A stretch of 64,000 bases of DNA from Jatrophihabitans sp035642535 (GCA_035642535.1 DASQSE010000097.1:32429-96428), one strand, 5' to 3'; counted from the first letter of the stretch, positions 26,173-35,457 are shown. Made by a program: numbers and translations. Notes: a model not told the origin generated them from the letters alone.

Positions 26173-26522
26173 CCCGCGACGACGTGCTCGAGCGGTGCAC
26201 CGGCCTGCCCGGCGCGGTCGAGGACTATCCGTTCGGCGACGGCGTCGCGGTGTTCAAGGTCGGCGGCCGGATGTTCGCCCTCGTCCCGCTCGACGGCAGC
26301 CCCGGCAGCGTGAACCTCAAATGCGATCCCGCGCTGGCCGCGGAGTTGCGCGACCGCTACCCGTCCGTGCGACCCGGCTATCACCAGGACAAGCGGCACT
26401 GGAACACGGTGGAACTCGACGGCTCGATCGAAGATGCCGAGCTCGAGTGGATGATCGACCACTCCTACGAGCTGGTGGTCGCCCGCCTGCCGCGCGCCGC
26501 ACGCGAGAACCTGCGGAGCTGA
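26169..26522 (+). CDS. MmcQ/YjbR-family DNA-binding-like protein
   Basis: 117 residues from GTG 26169, which overlaps the preceding stop (GTGA). The CyaY-like YjbR fold is shown by DDVLERCTGLPGAVEDYPFG, VAVFKVGGRMFALVPL, VNLKCDPALAAELRDRYPSV, PGYHQDKRHWNTVELDG and the late helix MIDHSYELVVARLP. Family members are small basic proteins of uncertain biochemical role. Last gene of the DinB-PPOX-YjbR operon and convergent with the GH6 gene 4 nt away. Confidence 0.9.
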   Translation: MTRDDVLERCTGLPGAVEDYPFGDGVAVFKVGGRMFALVPLDGSPGSVNLKCDPALAAELRDRYPSVRPGYHQDKRHWNTVELDGSIEDAELEWMIDHSYELVVARLPRAARENLRS

Positions 26523-26526
26523 TGCG

Positions 26527-27585
26527 TCAGTACGGGGACGTGCGGGCGATATTGAGCGTCCGCTGGAGCAGGAACGGGGCGGTGCCGTTCTTCAGCCACG
26601 GCCGGTTGTACCAGACGTAGGCGTCGCACGAGCGTCGCGCGATCCGCTTTACCTTGGCCGACAGGTGCCACGCGGCGGCGGTGACGTTCGTCGTGGGCGG
26701 GATACCGAGCGAGACGCAACGCCGCTCGGACTTCGTCGTGCAGGCCTCGGCGCCGCCGTACGGGCCGGGCGGGTGCGTCGCGTAGTACTGCGCGTAGGTG
26801 AACGGGTGGCTGTTGTCGGACGTGTCGACGACGAAGTGCTTGCCGGGAATGCCGCGATGTGCGAGCGCCGAGAGGATCTGTCGGCCGTGGACGACGTTGC
26901 TCCCGGTCGAGTCGTAATGCGTGCCGCTCAGCGCGAAGCCGCGGACGTGCGCGATCCCGGCCTGCTTGAGCATCCAGGCGGCCCTGTCCGCCGTCAGCCA
27001 GTCCGCCGCGCCGCCGTCGAGGTAGATCGTGGTGTGCGGCAACGCGCTGAACTTGCGCGCCGCGTAGTTGGTCAGGCTCAACCGCACTGCCGGGCGCCAG
27101 CCGTTGAGCGCGACCGGCAGGTCGGGCTCCAGGATCATCAGCACCCGCGACCGCCCGATGCCACGCGCGGCGGCGTCCACCCAATTCCGGTAGGCGCTTT
27201 GCTGAGCCTTGGTCAGCGGATCGTCCTTGTGCGACTCGTGCTTCGGCCATAGCCGGAACATCGCGATCGGCACGATGATGCTCGGATCGCCATGCTGCTC
27301 GGTGACGATGTCGTGGCGCACGGTCCGCCGGACGTCCGCGGCCGACATCCACGAGCCGTACCACCGGGCACGGGGTCGCTTCGCCACCTTCGCCAACAGC
27401 TTCTTTCGGGTGCCGGTGGCCTGCTGGTAGGCGGGATACACGCCGTCCTGACCCTCGGTGTACACACCCCACTTGTGGCCGGCCAGCGGGTTCGCACTGG
27501 CCGGCGTCGCGCCGGCCGGTGCCGCTCCGGTGACGAGCGGGAGGACAAGTCCGGCGAGGGCAGCTATCAGCAGAATCTTCCGCAC
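26527..27585 (-). CDS. Secreted glycoside hydrolase family 6-like protein
   Basis: 352 residues from GTG 27585, with a Sec signal peptide (RKILLIAALAGLVLPLVTGA..). GH6 barrel motifs seen are RVLMILEPDLP, TIYLDGGAADWL, GFALSGTHYD, KHFVVDTSDNSHPF and a C-terminal RRCVSLGIPPTT that replaces the usual CNPPGRGLG. GH6 contains endoglucanases and cellobiohydrolases. The canonical RDC motif holding the general acid is absent; the aligned stretch reads MFRLWPKHESHKDD, so this is a divergent subfamily and cellulase activity should not be assumed. No strong ribosome site precedes the GTG. It lies 47 nt downstream of the GH27 gene in the same direction. Confidence 0.8.
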   Translation of the reverse strand: MRKILLIAALAGLVLPLVTGAAPAGATPASANPLAGHKWGVYTEGQDGVYPAYQQATGTRKKLLAKVAKRPRARWYGSWMSAADVRRTVRHDIVTEQHGDPSIIVPIAMFRLWPKHESHKDDPLTKAQQSAYRNWVDAAARGIGRSRVLMILEPDLPVALNGWRPAVRLSLTNYAARKFSALPHTTIYLDGGAADWLTADRAAWMLKQAGIAHVRGFALSGTHYDSTGSNVVHGRQILSALAHRGIPGKHFVVDTSDNSHPFTYAQYYATHPPGPYGGAEACTTKSERRCVSLGIPPTTNVTAAAWHLSAKVKRIARRSCDAYVWYNRPWLKNGTAPFLLQRTLNIARTSPY

Positions 27586-27632
27586 CTCTGCACTATCGGC
27601 TGCCCCCGCCGGTTCTTCAAATCGAGCTGCGA

Positions 27633-29687
27633 TCAGCCGCAGTTCACCGCCGCGGCGGCCCAGTCGCTGTGGTCGTAGGAGTTGCCGTCGCCGCCGTCGG
27701 TCAGCACCATCCGGAGGAACGAGGCCCCGGACAGATCCGCGGTCAGGTGCACGGCCGCGTCGGTGCCGCGCACCACGCCGCTGTCGGCGACCTTCTTCCC
27801 GTCCGCGTAGACCTGGAAGTCGACCGAGCCACGGTCGCCGACCTCGTCGTCCACGCCCACGTCGCTGGTGAACGACGCGCACTGCCCGCCCACGTAGACG
27901 TCGATCTCGCCGGGGGCGTGGGCGCCGACGCCCTTCGCATAGGTGACGCCGTTGATCGTGATCGTGTGGCCGTCGGTCGAGCCGGTCTCACCGTTGCTGC
28001 GGTCGCGCTCGGGTGGCCCCCAGCCGTTCGTGAAGTTCGTCCATTGCAGGTCGCTGACATATGCGGTGCCACTCGGCGGTGGGTTCGGCACGAGGACGTC
28101 TGCCGCGCCGCTGGTACTGCCCGGCCGCAGTTGCGTGCCGTCGTTCCACTGGAAATCGCCGGTCGCGGTGAGCGAGTACTTGCCCGGCGTCGCATCGCTC
28201 GGCGGCGTCACGCTCCACGTCGTGGTGAGCGTGCCGCCGGTGGGCACCGACCCGGCGGTGCGCCCGGACGCTGCCTGTACGGCCCAGCCGGACGGTGCCG
28301 CGAGGTCGACGGAGACGTTCTCGGCCGGGACGCGCCCGGTGTTGGTGAACGTCGTCGTCAGGGTGTTCGCGGTGCCCGGCTTGACGACCGCAGGACCGCC
28401 GGGGTACGCGGGCGCCACCGAGGCCGACACCGCGGTCGACGGCGGGTAGGCGTCCCAGTTGTCGGGTGCACTGACGCGGTACATCACCGTGCCGTGCGCC
28501 GGTACCTGAGCACTGATCGTCCCTGCGCTCTCCGTGACCTGCTTGCTCCAAAGGTCCGTCAGCGTGTACGCGCCGCGCGCCGTCGGCAGCCCCGCCTGCG
28601 CCGCGGTCGTCGACATCGTCGCTGCCGTGTCGCCCTCATTGAACAGCGCGACCGCGACGTCGCCGTTGGCCAGCGGCTTGGCGAAGACGAGGTGCGTGCC
28701 GTCGGTCTTCACGACCGATCCCTGGACGCCGAGCGGATCCTGGTCGATCGCGATGACGTCCTTGTTGAGGTAGATCGCCATCGTGGCCGGGGTGGCCTCG
28801 CGCAGATCCGTCCCGGCGAGCAGCGGCGCCGCCATCTCCGCCCACAGCGAGAGGTGCGACTTGTACTCGGTGTCGGTCATCCCACCGTTGCCGATCTCGA
28901 GCATGTCCGGGTCGTTCCACGCCCCGGGATGTGCGGCGCCGTCGAGCGGGACATTCTGGTTGACGATCGACTTGAGGCTGTTCCAGTTGTCGCTGATGTC
29001 GCCGGTCGTGCGCCACAGGTTGCCGACGTCACCGGCCCATGTCGCGGGGTCGTTCACGCCCCACTCGCAGATGCTGTACACGATCGGGCGGCCCGTCGCC
29101 GCAAGGGCGTCGCGCATCGCGCTGTAGCGGTCGATGTACTCCTGCTTGGTGGTGCTGCCGGCGTTGTTGCAGTTGTCGTACTTCAGGTAGTCGACGCCCC
29201 AGTCGGCGAAGGTCTGCGCGTCGATCTGCTCGTGCCCGAGGCTGCCCGGGTAACCGGCGCAGGTCGCGGTGCCGGCGTCCTCGTAGATGCCGAGCTTGAG
29301 CCCCAGCGAATGGACGTAATCGGCCGTGCCCTTGATGCCGTCCGGGAACTTGACCGGGTCGGGCACCAGGCGGCCGGTATCCGGGTCGCGCTGGTGCGTC
29401 AGCCAGCAGTCGTCGATGTTGACATACTTGTAGCCGGCGTCCCTCATCCCGGAGCTGACGAAGAAGTCCGCGGTCTGCTTGATCAGCTGCTCGTTGACGT
29501 TGCAGCCGAAGGCGTTCCAGTCGTTGAAGCCCATCGGTGGGGTACGCGCCAGCCCGTTGTCGAGCGCGGCGGCGACCGGCGCGCCGGCCACCTGGACGGC
29601 CGCGACGGGCACGAAGAATCCGACGACGAGTCCGGCTGCCGCGAGCACCGCGCCGGCCTTGTTCCGTGTGCCGCTCCAAACGCGCAT
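27633..29687 (-). CDS. Secreted GH27 alpha-galactosidase with NPCBM domain
   Basis: 684 residues. Sec signal peptide at residues 1-41, GH27 barrel from TPPMGFNDWNAFGCNV with NIDDCW, catalytic nucleophile in DYLKYDNCNN and acid/base in NDPDMLEIGNGGMT. A beta-sandwich follows the barrel, then an NEW3-like Ig domain (about 430-530) and a C-terminal NPCBM carbohydrate-binding module (WGPPERDRSNG ... KGVGAHAPGEIDVYVGG). It would remove terminal alpha-galactose, or arabinopyranose, from plant polysaccharides outside the cell. The ATG at 29687 has an AGGAGG (29695-29700) 7 nt upstream; a TTG one codon earlier is less likely. Confidence 0.93.
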   Translation of the reverse strand: MRVWSGTRNKAGAVLAAAGLVVGFFVPVAAVQVAGAPVAAALDNGLARTPPMGFNDWNAFGCNVNEQLIKQTADFFVSSGMRDAGYKYVNIDDCWLTHQRDPDTGRLVPDPVKFPDGIKGTADYVHSLGLKLGIYEDAGTATCAGYPGSLGHEQIDAQTFADWGVDYLKYDNCNNAGSTTKQEYIDRYSAMRDALAATGRPIVYSICEWGVNDPATWAGDVGNLWRTTGDISDNWNSLKSIVNQNVPLDGAAHPGAWNDPDMLEIGNGGMTDTEYKSHLSLWAEMAAPLLAGTDLREATPATMAIYLNKDVIAIDQDPLGVQGSVVKTDGTHLVFAKPLANGDVAVALFNEGDTAATMSTTAAQAGLPTARGAYTLTDLWSKQVTESAGTISAQVPAHGTVMYRVSAPDNWDAYPPSTAVSASVAPAYPGGPAVVKPGTANTLTTTFTNTGRVPAENVSVDLAAPSGWAVQAASGRTAGSVPTGGTLTTTWSVTPPSDATPGKYSLTATGDFQWNDGTQLRPGSTSGAADVLVPNPPPSGTAYVSDLQWTNFTNGWGPPERDRSNGETGSTDGHTITINGVTYAKGVGAHAPGEIDVYVGGQCASFTSDVGVDDEVGDRGSVDFQVYADGKKVADSGVVRGTDAAVHLTADLSGASFLRMVLTDGGDGNSYDHSDWAAAAVNCG

Positions 29688-29757
29688 CAATCCGCCTCCT
29701 GATCACGCAAAACTGCACATATCTGGACAATTACTATCAGTTGGATGACGGCGAGAC

Positions 29758-29805
29758 AAGGCTTTCGTCCGATTTGCCCAACAGAAAGGCCTTAGAACCC
29801 GTTCT
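29758..29805. promoter_or_regulatory. Imperfect hairpin and AGAACccGTTCT palindrome between GH27 and SnoaL-like genes
   Basis: AAGGCTTTC (29758-29766) pairs with GAAAGGCCTT (29784-29793, one bulge) across 17 nt, and AGAACCCGTTCT (29794-29805) directly follows. A related GTTCTCGAAC lies near 29865-29875. The 211-bp divergent region also has an AT-rich patch at 29717-29745 that may hold the GH27 promoter. Operator function is a guess from symmetry and position. Confidence 0.3.
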
Positions 29806-29898
29806 GTGGGATTTTGTGGAATTCTCGTCACGCAGCCCTGGCGGCGAGCGTTCTTCGCCGCCTACGGTTCTCGAACGGAGCAGGTGAGGAGCGTGCCG

Positions 29899-30258
29899 AT
29901 GACGACCCAGCAGCAATCCGCGGCAGCGCTCGAGGCGGTGGCCCGGTTCGCCGCAGCCTTCGACCGGCAAGACGTCGACGCCGTGCTGGCCGCGATGACC
30001 GACGACTGCGTGTTCGAGTCGACCGCGCCGCCGGACGGCATCCGCTACCAAGGGCAGGCTGCGGTGCGGGCGGCATGGACGGAGTTCTTCGCGGCGTCGC
30101 GGGACGCGACGTTCGAGACGGAGGAGTTGTTCGCCTGCGGTGATCGCGTCGTGGTCCGCTGGCGCTACGCCTGGTCGGACGGGCACGTCCGGGGCGTCGA
30201 CGTCTTCCGGGTGCAGGACGGGTTGGTCGCCGAGAAGGCCTCCTACGTCAAGGGCTGA
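29899..30258 (+). CDS. SnoaL/NTF2-like protein (SgcJ/EcaC type)
   Basis: 119 residues, an NTF2-like cone fold: ALEAVARFAAAFDRQDVDAVLAAMTDDCVFES, YQGQAAVRAAWTEFF, VVVRWRYAWSDGHVRGVDVFRVQDGLVAEKASYVKG. The family includes polyketide cyclases, limonene epoxide hydrolase relatives and many small-molecule binding proteins. AGGAG lies 7 nt before the ATG at 29899, which decides the start over the longer upstream frame. It stands alone, about 90 bp upstream of the DrrAB-type exporter. Confidence 0.88.
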   Translation: MTTQQQSAAALEAVARFAAAFDRQDVDAVLAAMTDDCVFESTAPPDGIRYQGQAAVRAAWTEFFAASRDATFETEELFACGDRVVVRWRYAWSDGHVRGVDVFRVQDGLVAEKASYVKG

Positions 30259-30350
30259 TTTCGCCGCGGCTGGCAGCGCCTGACAGCTGCTGACAGCGCG
30301 CGCCAGTGCGCTGCAGGTGCCGTGCCAGCGGCGCTGGCCAGAGTGAGCGC

Positions 30351-31307
30351 ATGAGTTACGCCATCGAGGCCGAAGCCCTGACGAAGCGCTTCGGCGAAAC
30401 CACAGCCCTGGCCGGCATCGACCTTGCGGCGCGCGAGGGCTCCGTACTCGGCGTCCTCGGCCCGAACGGCGCCGGCAAGACCACCGCGGTCCGCATCCTC
30501 GCCACGCTGCTGCGGGCCGATTCCGGCCGCGCGAAGGTCGCCGGCTACGACGTCGCGTCCCAGCCGCAGCAGGTCCGTCAGCAGATCGGGCTGACCGGCC
30601 AGTTCGCTTCTGTCGACGAGGATCTGACCGGCACCCAGAACCTGGTCATGATCGGGCAACTGCTCGACCTGCCCACGCACACCGCCAAGCGGCGCGCGGC
30701 CGAGCTGCTCGAGTGGTTCGATCTCGCCGCAGCCGCCGACCGGGTCGCCAAGACCTACTCGGGGGGCATGCGGCGGCGACTCGACCTCGCGGCCTCGCTC
30801 GTCGGCCGTCCCGCGATCGTCTTCCTGGACGAGCCGACCACCGGCCTCGATCCGGCCAAGCGCGAGGCGATGTGGGACGTCGTGCGACGGCTCGTGACCG
30901 ACGGCTCCACCGTGCTGCTCACGACGCAGTACCTGGAGGAGGCCGACGCGCTCGCCGACGAGATCACCGTCATCGACCGCGGTCGGGTGATCGCGCACGA
31001 CACCCCGCTCGGGTTGAAGCGCAAGGTGGGCGGGCAGCGGCTGACCGTCCGCCCCACCGATCCGGACCGGCTCGACGACGTCCGGGTGATCCTCGGCGCG
31101 GTCAGTGACAAGCCGGCCGAAGGCGGTGGCCGCGATGCGCTCAGCGTCGCCGTCACGGGCGATCAGGCAATGGCCGCCACGGTGGCCCGGCTGCACGCGG
31201 CCGACATCTCGGTGACCGAGTTGTCCCTGCACCTACCCAGCCTGGACGAGGTCTTCTTCACCCTGACCGGCCAGCGCACCGACGCCGATGAGGAGGACGC
31301 GGCATGA
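30351..31307 (+). CDS. DrrA-type ABC exporter ATPase (daunorubicin-resistance family)
   Basis: 318 residues. Walker A GPNGAGKTT, Q-loop GLTGQFASVDEDLTG (typical of DrrA), signature YSGGMRRRLDLAASLVG, Walker B IVFLDEPTTGLD and H-loop TTQYLEEAD are intact. The C-terminal extension ends LSLHLPSLDEVFFTLTG, characteristic of DrrA-like drug or lipid export ATPases. The ATG at 30351 starts directly at conserved sequence. Its TGA overlaps the permease ATG. No antibiotic biosynthetic gene is visible nearby, so self-resistance is not implied by the context. Confidence 0.93.
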   Translation: MSYAIEAEALTKRFGETTALAGIDLAAREGSVLGVLGPNGAGKTTAVRILATLLRADSGRAKVAGYDVASQPQQVRQQIGLTGQFASVDEDLTGTQNLVMIGQLLDLPTHTAKRRAAELLEWFDLAAAADRVAKTYSGGMRRRLDLAASLVGRPAIVFLDEPTTGLDPAKREAMWDVVRRLVTDGSTVLLTTQYLEEADALADEITVIDRGRVIAHDTPLGLKRKVGGQRLTVRPTDPDRLDDVRVILGAVSDKPAEGGGRDALSVAVTGDQAMAATVARLHAADISVTELSLHLPSLDEVFFTLTGQRTDADEEDAA

Positions 31308-32140
31308 CGACGACCCTGGCCAAAGAGGCGGCCGTCGAGACGGTCAGCTCCACCGCGCAGACCCGGCCGGCGACCTCGCCGCGCCGGCACATCAAGCACG
31401 CGCTCGTCCTCGCCCGGCGCAATCTGATCAAGACGATGCGCACACCCGAGCAGCTGATCGACGTCACGCTGCAGCCGATCATCTTCCTGCTGCTGTTCGT
31501 CTACGTCTTCGGCGGTGCGATCAGCGGCGGGTCGCGGCACGACTACCTGCAGTTCCTGCTGCCGGGCCTGCTCGCCCAGGGCATCGCGATGGGCAGCATC
31601 GCGCTCGGCCAGAACCTCAACGCCGACATCGAGAAGGGCGTCTTCGACCGGTTCCGCGCATTGCCGATCGCCCGGCTCGCCCCGCTGGTCGGCGCCGTGC
31701 TCGCCGACTTCTTCCGCTACGTGATCCTCTGCCTGATCTACGTCGGGTTCGGTTACCTGATGGGATTCCGAGCGACGACGAATCCCGCCGGCGCGGTTGC
31801 GGCCATCCTGCTCTCGGTCGCATTCGCGCTCTGCTTCTGCTGGATCTCGCTGTGGGTCGGGCTGAAGGTGCGTACGCCGGGTGCGGTGCAGGGCGTGATG
31901 TTCCTGCTGATCTTCCCGCTCTCCTTCGGCAGCAACACGTTCGTCGAGACCTCGACCATGCCCGGCTGGCTCCAGGCGTTCGTCAAGGTCAACCCGATCT
32001 CGCACCTCGTCGAGGCGGTCCGTGGCCTGATGCTGGGCGGCCCGGTGACGCGCGACCTGCTGTGGACGTTCGGCTGGATGGCCGGGCTGCTGGCGCTGTT
32101 CGTGCCGCTCGCGCTGCGCGCGTACAAGCGTCGGTCGTAG
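31304..32140 (+). CDS. DrrB-type ABC-2 exporter permease
   Basis: 278 residues with six membrane segments and the ABC-2 features LVLARRNLIKTMRTPEQLIDVTLQPIIFLLLFVYVFGG (described in pieces), FLLPGLLAQGIAMGS, DIEKGVFDRFRALPIAR and FVKVNPISHLVEAVRGLMLGG. It is the membrane partner of the preceding DrrA-like ATPase (ATGA overlap). Its stop is only 6 nt from the end of the convergent SARP-type regulator, so the two transcripts must overlap or terminate within the opposite gene. Confidence 0.93.
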   Translation: MTTTLAKEAAVETVSSTAQTRPATSPRRHIKHALVLARRNLIKTMRTPEQLIDVTLQPIIFLLLFVYVFGGAISGGSRHDYLQFLLPGLLAQGIAMGSIALGQNLNADIEKGVFDRFRALPIARLAPLVGAVLADFFRYVILCLIYVGFGYLMGFRATTNPAGAVAAILLSVAFALCFCWISLWVGLKVRTPGAVQGVMFLLIFPLSFGSNTFVETSTMPGWLQAFVKVNPISHLVEAVRGLMLGGPVTRDLLWTFGWMAGLLALFVPLALRAYKRRS

Positions 32141-32146
32141 CCGGCG

Positions 32147-35100
32147 TCAGCCGAACCAGAGGCTGCTTTGCGGGTGTCCGACGACAGCGGCAGAGACGTC
32201 AGGAGGCGTGAGGCGCTCGATCGCGGCATCGCGGTCGAGCGCCTTGCCCTGCGCATAGCAGTCGGCGAAGCGCGCATCGCCGAGCGCGGCGCGCAGCCGC
32301 TCGGTCAGCTTGGCGATGTCGCGCGAGGTCGGGTCGTCCGCGCCGCGCAGCCGCGCCGCGGCGCCGAGCATGACCGCCGCGCCGTCCGGATCGCCGGCCG
32401 CCGTGACGATCTCGGCGAGCATCACGCCGACCGCGGCGACGATGGGCATGTCGCGCGTGCCGATCGCGGCGTCGAACCCGTCCCGGCCGAGCTGCCGGGC
32501 GGCCTCGAGGTCGCCGTCGTCGTAACTGATCCGGGCCCCGATCGCGAGCAGGATCGCGCGCAGGTGCCCCTGCGCGGGGTGCCCGGTGGGCATCGACGAG
32601 ACGCGGCGCAGCGCCTCACGCTGCAGGCTGCGCGCCTCCGCCGGGTTGCCGGACTGCAGCTCTATCGCGCCCAACATCGCCATTGTGAACACCGACTCCC
32701 ACGGCGCGCCGGTCTCCTCGGCGCCCTGCCGGGCCCGCAGCATGTGCTCACGCGCCTTGTCGAGATCACCGCGGCGCAGCTCGACGTCGGCCAGCCGGCC
32801 GAGCAGGAAGCTCTCGTCCTCGCGCGTGTTCAGCTCGGCGGCCAGCCCCAACGCCTCGACATAGGCATCGCGCGCCTCGTCCAGCCGGCCGTCGAGCGTG
32901 TGCAGCTGGGCCACGCCGCGCAGCGTGCTCGCGAGTCCCCACCGCTCGCCGATCCTGCGGAACTCGCCGAGCGCGATGCCGATCTCGCGCCGCATCGTCT
33001 CGACGTCGCCCTGGTTCTCGGCGAGGCTGCCCCGGAACATCCGCACCGCGGCGCGTGACCACTCGTCGTCGCCGGCCAGCGTCTCGTCGATGAACCGGTT
33101 GGCGAGCTCCATCTCACCGGCGAAGTACGCGACCGCGGCACGCAGGATGCCGATGAAGCGCGAGACCGACGTGTCGAAGTCGACCAGTTGATGTGCGAGC
33201 CGGCGCAGGTCGTCCATCCCCGCCTGCACGTCGGAGGCGGCGACGCCGCTGGCCGCTGTGGTCAGCGCGAGCAGTGCCTCGGCCATGAGCCTGAGCTGAC
33301 GATCCTGCGGGCCGGGAACCGCGAGTGCGTCCCCCATCCAGCTGGCGATCTCCGTGTGGTTGCCGAGCATCATCGCGTAGCTCGCGATCGAGATCGCGAG
33401 CCGCAGCGCGCCATCGGCATCGCCGAGCTCGCAGCGATACCGCAACGCCGCGAGGACGTTCTCCCGCTCGTCCTCCAGACGCGTGAGCCAGGGCAGCTGC
33501 CCGGCGGTGGTCAGGTAGGGCTCGGCCTCGGTCATGAGCGCGGCGAAGTGGTCGGCGTGCCGAGCCCGGACAGTGGCGAGCTCGCCGCGCTCGGCCAAAC
33601 GCTCGGCACCGTACTCCCGGATCGTTTCGAGCATGCGCATCCGGCGCCCGTCGTCGACGGGATGTAGCAGCGACTTGTCGATCAGCGAGGCGAGCAGGTC
33701 GGGGCCGTCCGCAGCGTCTGTGTCGCTCACCGCAATCGCACTGTCGGCGGTGATGCCGGACGGGAACACCGCCAACTGCTCGGCAAGGCGGCGCTCGGCG
33801 TCGGTGAGCAGATCCCAGCTCCACTCGACGACGGCGCGCAGCGTACGGTGCCGCGGCAGCGCAGTGCGGCTGCCGCCGGTCAGTAGCCGGAATCGGTCGG
33901 AGAGCCGCGCCGCGATCTCGTCGAGCGGCAGTGTGCGCAATCGCGCCGCGGCCAGCTCGATGGCCAGCGGAAGACCGTCGAGCCGGCGCACGATCTCGAT
34001 CACCGCCGGCGCCGCGTCGTCCTTCACCTCGAAATCCGGACGGACGGCGGCTGCCCGGTCGGCGAACAGCCGCACCGCGGGATACTCCATCGCCTCGGCA
34101 GGGCTCGCGGTCGGCGCCGGCTGGCCGAGGGGTGGCACGGCCAGCAGCACCTCGCCGAAGATGCCCAGCGGTTCGCGGCTCGTCGTCAGGATCCGCAGCT
34201 CCGGGCACTCGGCCAGCAGCCGGTCGGCGAGCGTGGCGCTGGCGTCGATGACGTGTTCGCAGTTGTCGAGGACGAGCACGGTCTCGGTGTCGGCCAGGCC
34301 CTCGAGCAACCGGGTGACCGCGTCGCGCGCGGAGAGCTTGCCGCGCCGGTCGAGCAGGTGCGTGTCGCGCAGCCCGAGCGAGCCCAGCACCGCCTGCGGC
34401 ACGTCGGCACCCGCGGTGACCTGGGCCAGTTCGACGAGCCAGATGCCGTCCGCGGCGGTGTCGACGATGCGCGCCGCGGCCTCGCTCGCCAGCCGGGTCT
34501 TGCCGGCCCCGCCCGGGCCGACCAGCGTGACGAGCCGGTTCCCCTCGAGCGACTTGCCGATGCGCACGACCTCGTCATCGCGCCCGACGAAGCTCGTCAG
34601 CTGGGCTTTGAGGTTCGTCCGGCGGTGCGCCCGCGGTTGCCGCCGGCCACCGAACTCGCCGCGCAGCAGGCTGACGTGGATCTCCTGCAACTCCTTGCCC
34701 GGATCGACGCCGAGTTCCTCGGCCAGCCGGCCGCGCAGCCGCTCGTAGACACCGATCGCGTCCGCCTGCCGGCCACTCGCGCCGAGCGCGCGCATCAGCT
34801 GACCGGCCAGTCGCTCGTGCAGCGGATGCTCTGCGGCGAGCGCTTCCAACTCGGGCAGCAGGACCGTCGGGTCGGCGAGATCGAGATCGGCCTCGATCCG
34901 GTCGAGGACGGCGCCGAGCCGCACGTCCTCCAGCCGCGTCGCGTAGGTCTGCAGCGCCTCGCTCGCCGTGTCCGCAAGGGCGGGCCCGCGCCACATGGCC
35001 GTCGCCGCGGCGAGCAGCTGCCCGGCCGCGCGGTGCTCGCCGCGGCGCAGTGCCCGGGCTCCCTCCACGGCGAGCTCCTCGAACCGATACGCGTCGACGA

Positions 35101-35383
35101 CCTCCGGCTCGACGGCCAGCCGGTAACCGGCTTGCGACTGGACGACCACGCCGGTGTCGCCGAACGCCCGGCGCAGTCGGGAGACAAGCGTCTGCAGCGC
35201 ATTGGTCTCGTCGGCCGGCGGATGATCGCCCCAAACGGCGTCGACCAGGGCGCTGACACTGACCGACCGGCCCCCGTCGAGCGCAAGGCGGATCAAGAGG
35301 GTGCGCAGCCGGCTACCCGCGACCTCGACCGGCCGGCCGGCGTCGTCGCGGACCTCGAGCGGGCCCAGGACGTCGATCTGCAC
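32147..35383 (-). CDS. Large SARP/AfsR-like regulator (wHTH-BTAD, NB-ARC, TPR)
   Basis: 1078 residues. Residues 1-95 are an OmpR-like winged helix (MQIDVLGPLEVRDDAGRPVE, LQTLVSRLRRAFGDTGVVVQ, SQAGYRLAV). About 97-245 form the bacterial transcriptional activation domain. From about 262 an NB-ARC/STAND ATPase follows with Walker A VGPGGAGKTRLA, Walker B TVLVLDNCEHV and RILTTSREPLG. The C-terminal ~500 residues are alpha-helical TPR-like repeats. AfsR/SARP-like STAND regulators integrate a signal through the TPR and ATPase parts and activate secondary-metabolite or stress genes. It lies convergent to the DrrAB exporter and divergent to the DUF559 gene; its promoter region contains the first copy of a 57-bp palindromic repeat. 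Confidence 0.93.
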   Translation of the reverse strand: MQIDVLGPLEVRDDAGRPVEVAGSRLRTLLIRLALDGGRSVSVSALVDAVWGDHPPADETNALQTLVSRLRRAFGDTGVVVQSQAGYRLAVEPEVVDAYRFEELAVEGARALRRGEHRAAGQLLAAATAMWRGPALADTASEALQTYATRLEDVRLGAVLDRIEADLDLADPTVLLPELEALAAEHPLHERLAGQLMRALGASGRQADAIGVYERLRGRLAEELGVDPGKELQEIHVSLLRGEFGGRRQPRAHRRTNLKAQLTSFVGRDDEVVRIGKSLEGNRLVTLVGPGGAGKTRLASEAAARIVDTAADGIWLVELAQVTAGADVPQAVLGSLGLRDTHLLDRRGKLSARDAVTRLLEGLADTETVLVLDNCEHVIDASATLADRLLAECPELRILTTSREPLGIFGEVLLAVPPLGQPAPTASPAEAMEYPAVRLFADRAAAVRPDFEVKDDAAPAVIEIVRRLDGLPLAIELAAARLRTLPLDEIAARLSDRFRLLTGGSRTALPRHRTLRAVVEWSWDLLTDAERRLAEQLAVFPSGITADSAIAVSDTDAADGPDLLASLIDKSLLHPVDDGRRMRMLETIREYGAERLAERGELATVRARHADHFAALMTEAEPYLTTAGQLPWLTRLEDERENVLAALRYRCELGDADGALRLAISIASYAMMLGNHTEIASWMGDALAVPGPQDRQLRLMAEALLALTTAASGVAASDVQAGMDDLRRLAHQLVDFDTSVSRFIGILRAAVAYFAGEMELANRFIDETLAGDDEWSRAAVRMFRGSLAENQGDVETMRREIGIALGEFRRIGERWGLASTLRGVAQLHTLDGRLDEARDAYVEALGLAAELNTREDESFLLGRLADVELRRGDLDKAREHMLRARQGAEETGAPWESVFTMAMLGAIELQSGNPAEARSLQREALRRVSSMPTGHPAQGHLRAILLAIGARISYDDGDLEAARQLGRDGFDAAIGTRDMPIVAAVGVMLAEIVTAAGDPDGAAVMLGAAARLRGADDPTSRDIAKLTERLRAALGDARFADCYAQGKALDRDAAIERLTPPDVSAAVVGHPQSSLWFG

Positions 35384-35457
35384 TCGTCAACTGTGCCATG
35401 ACAACACTTACGGTTTGGCCGACCTCGCGACCGCTCGGGACCGCCGCCCAGCCCGCA

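Noticed and set aside
27669..29702. 677-residue plus-strand open frame opposite the alpha-galactosidase gene
   Set aside because: The minus strand encodes a full GH27 enzyme with both catalytic aspartates, signal peptide and AGGAGG; the plus frame has no motif.
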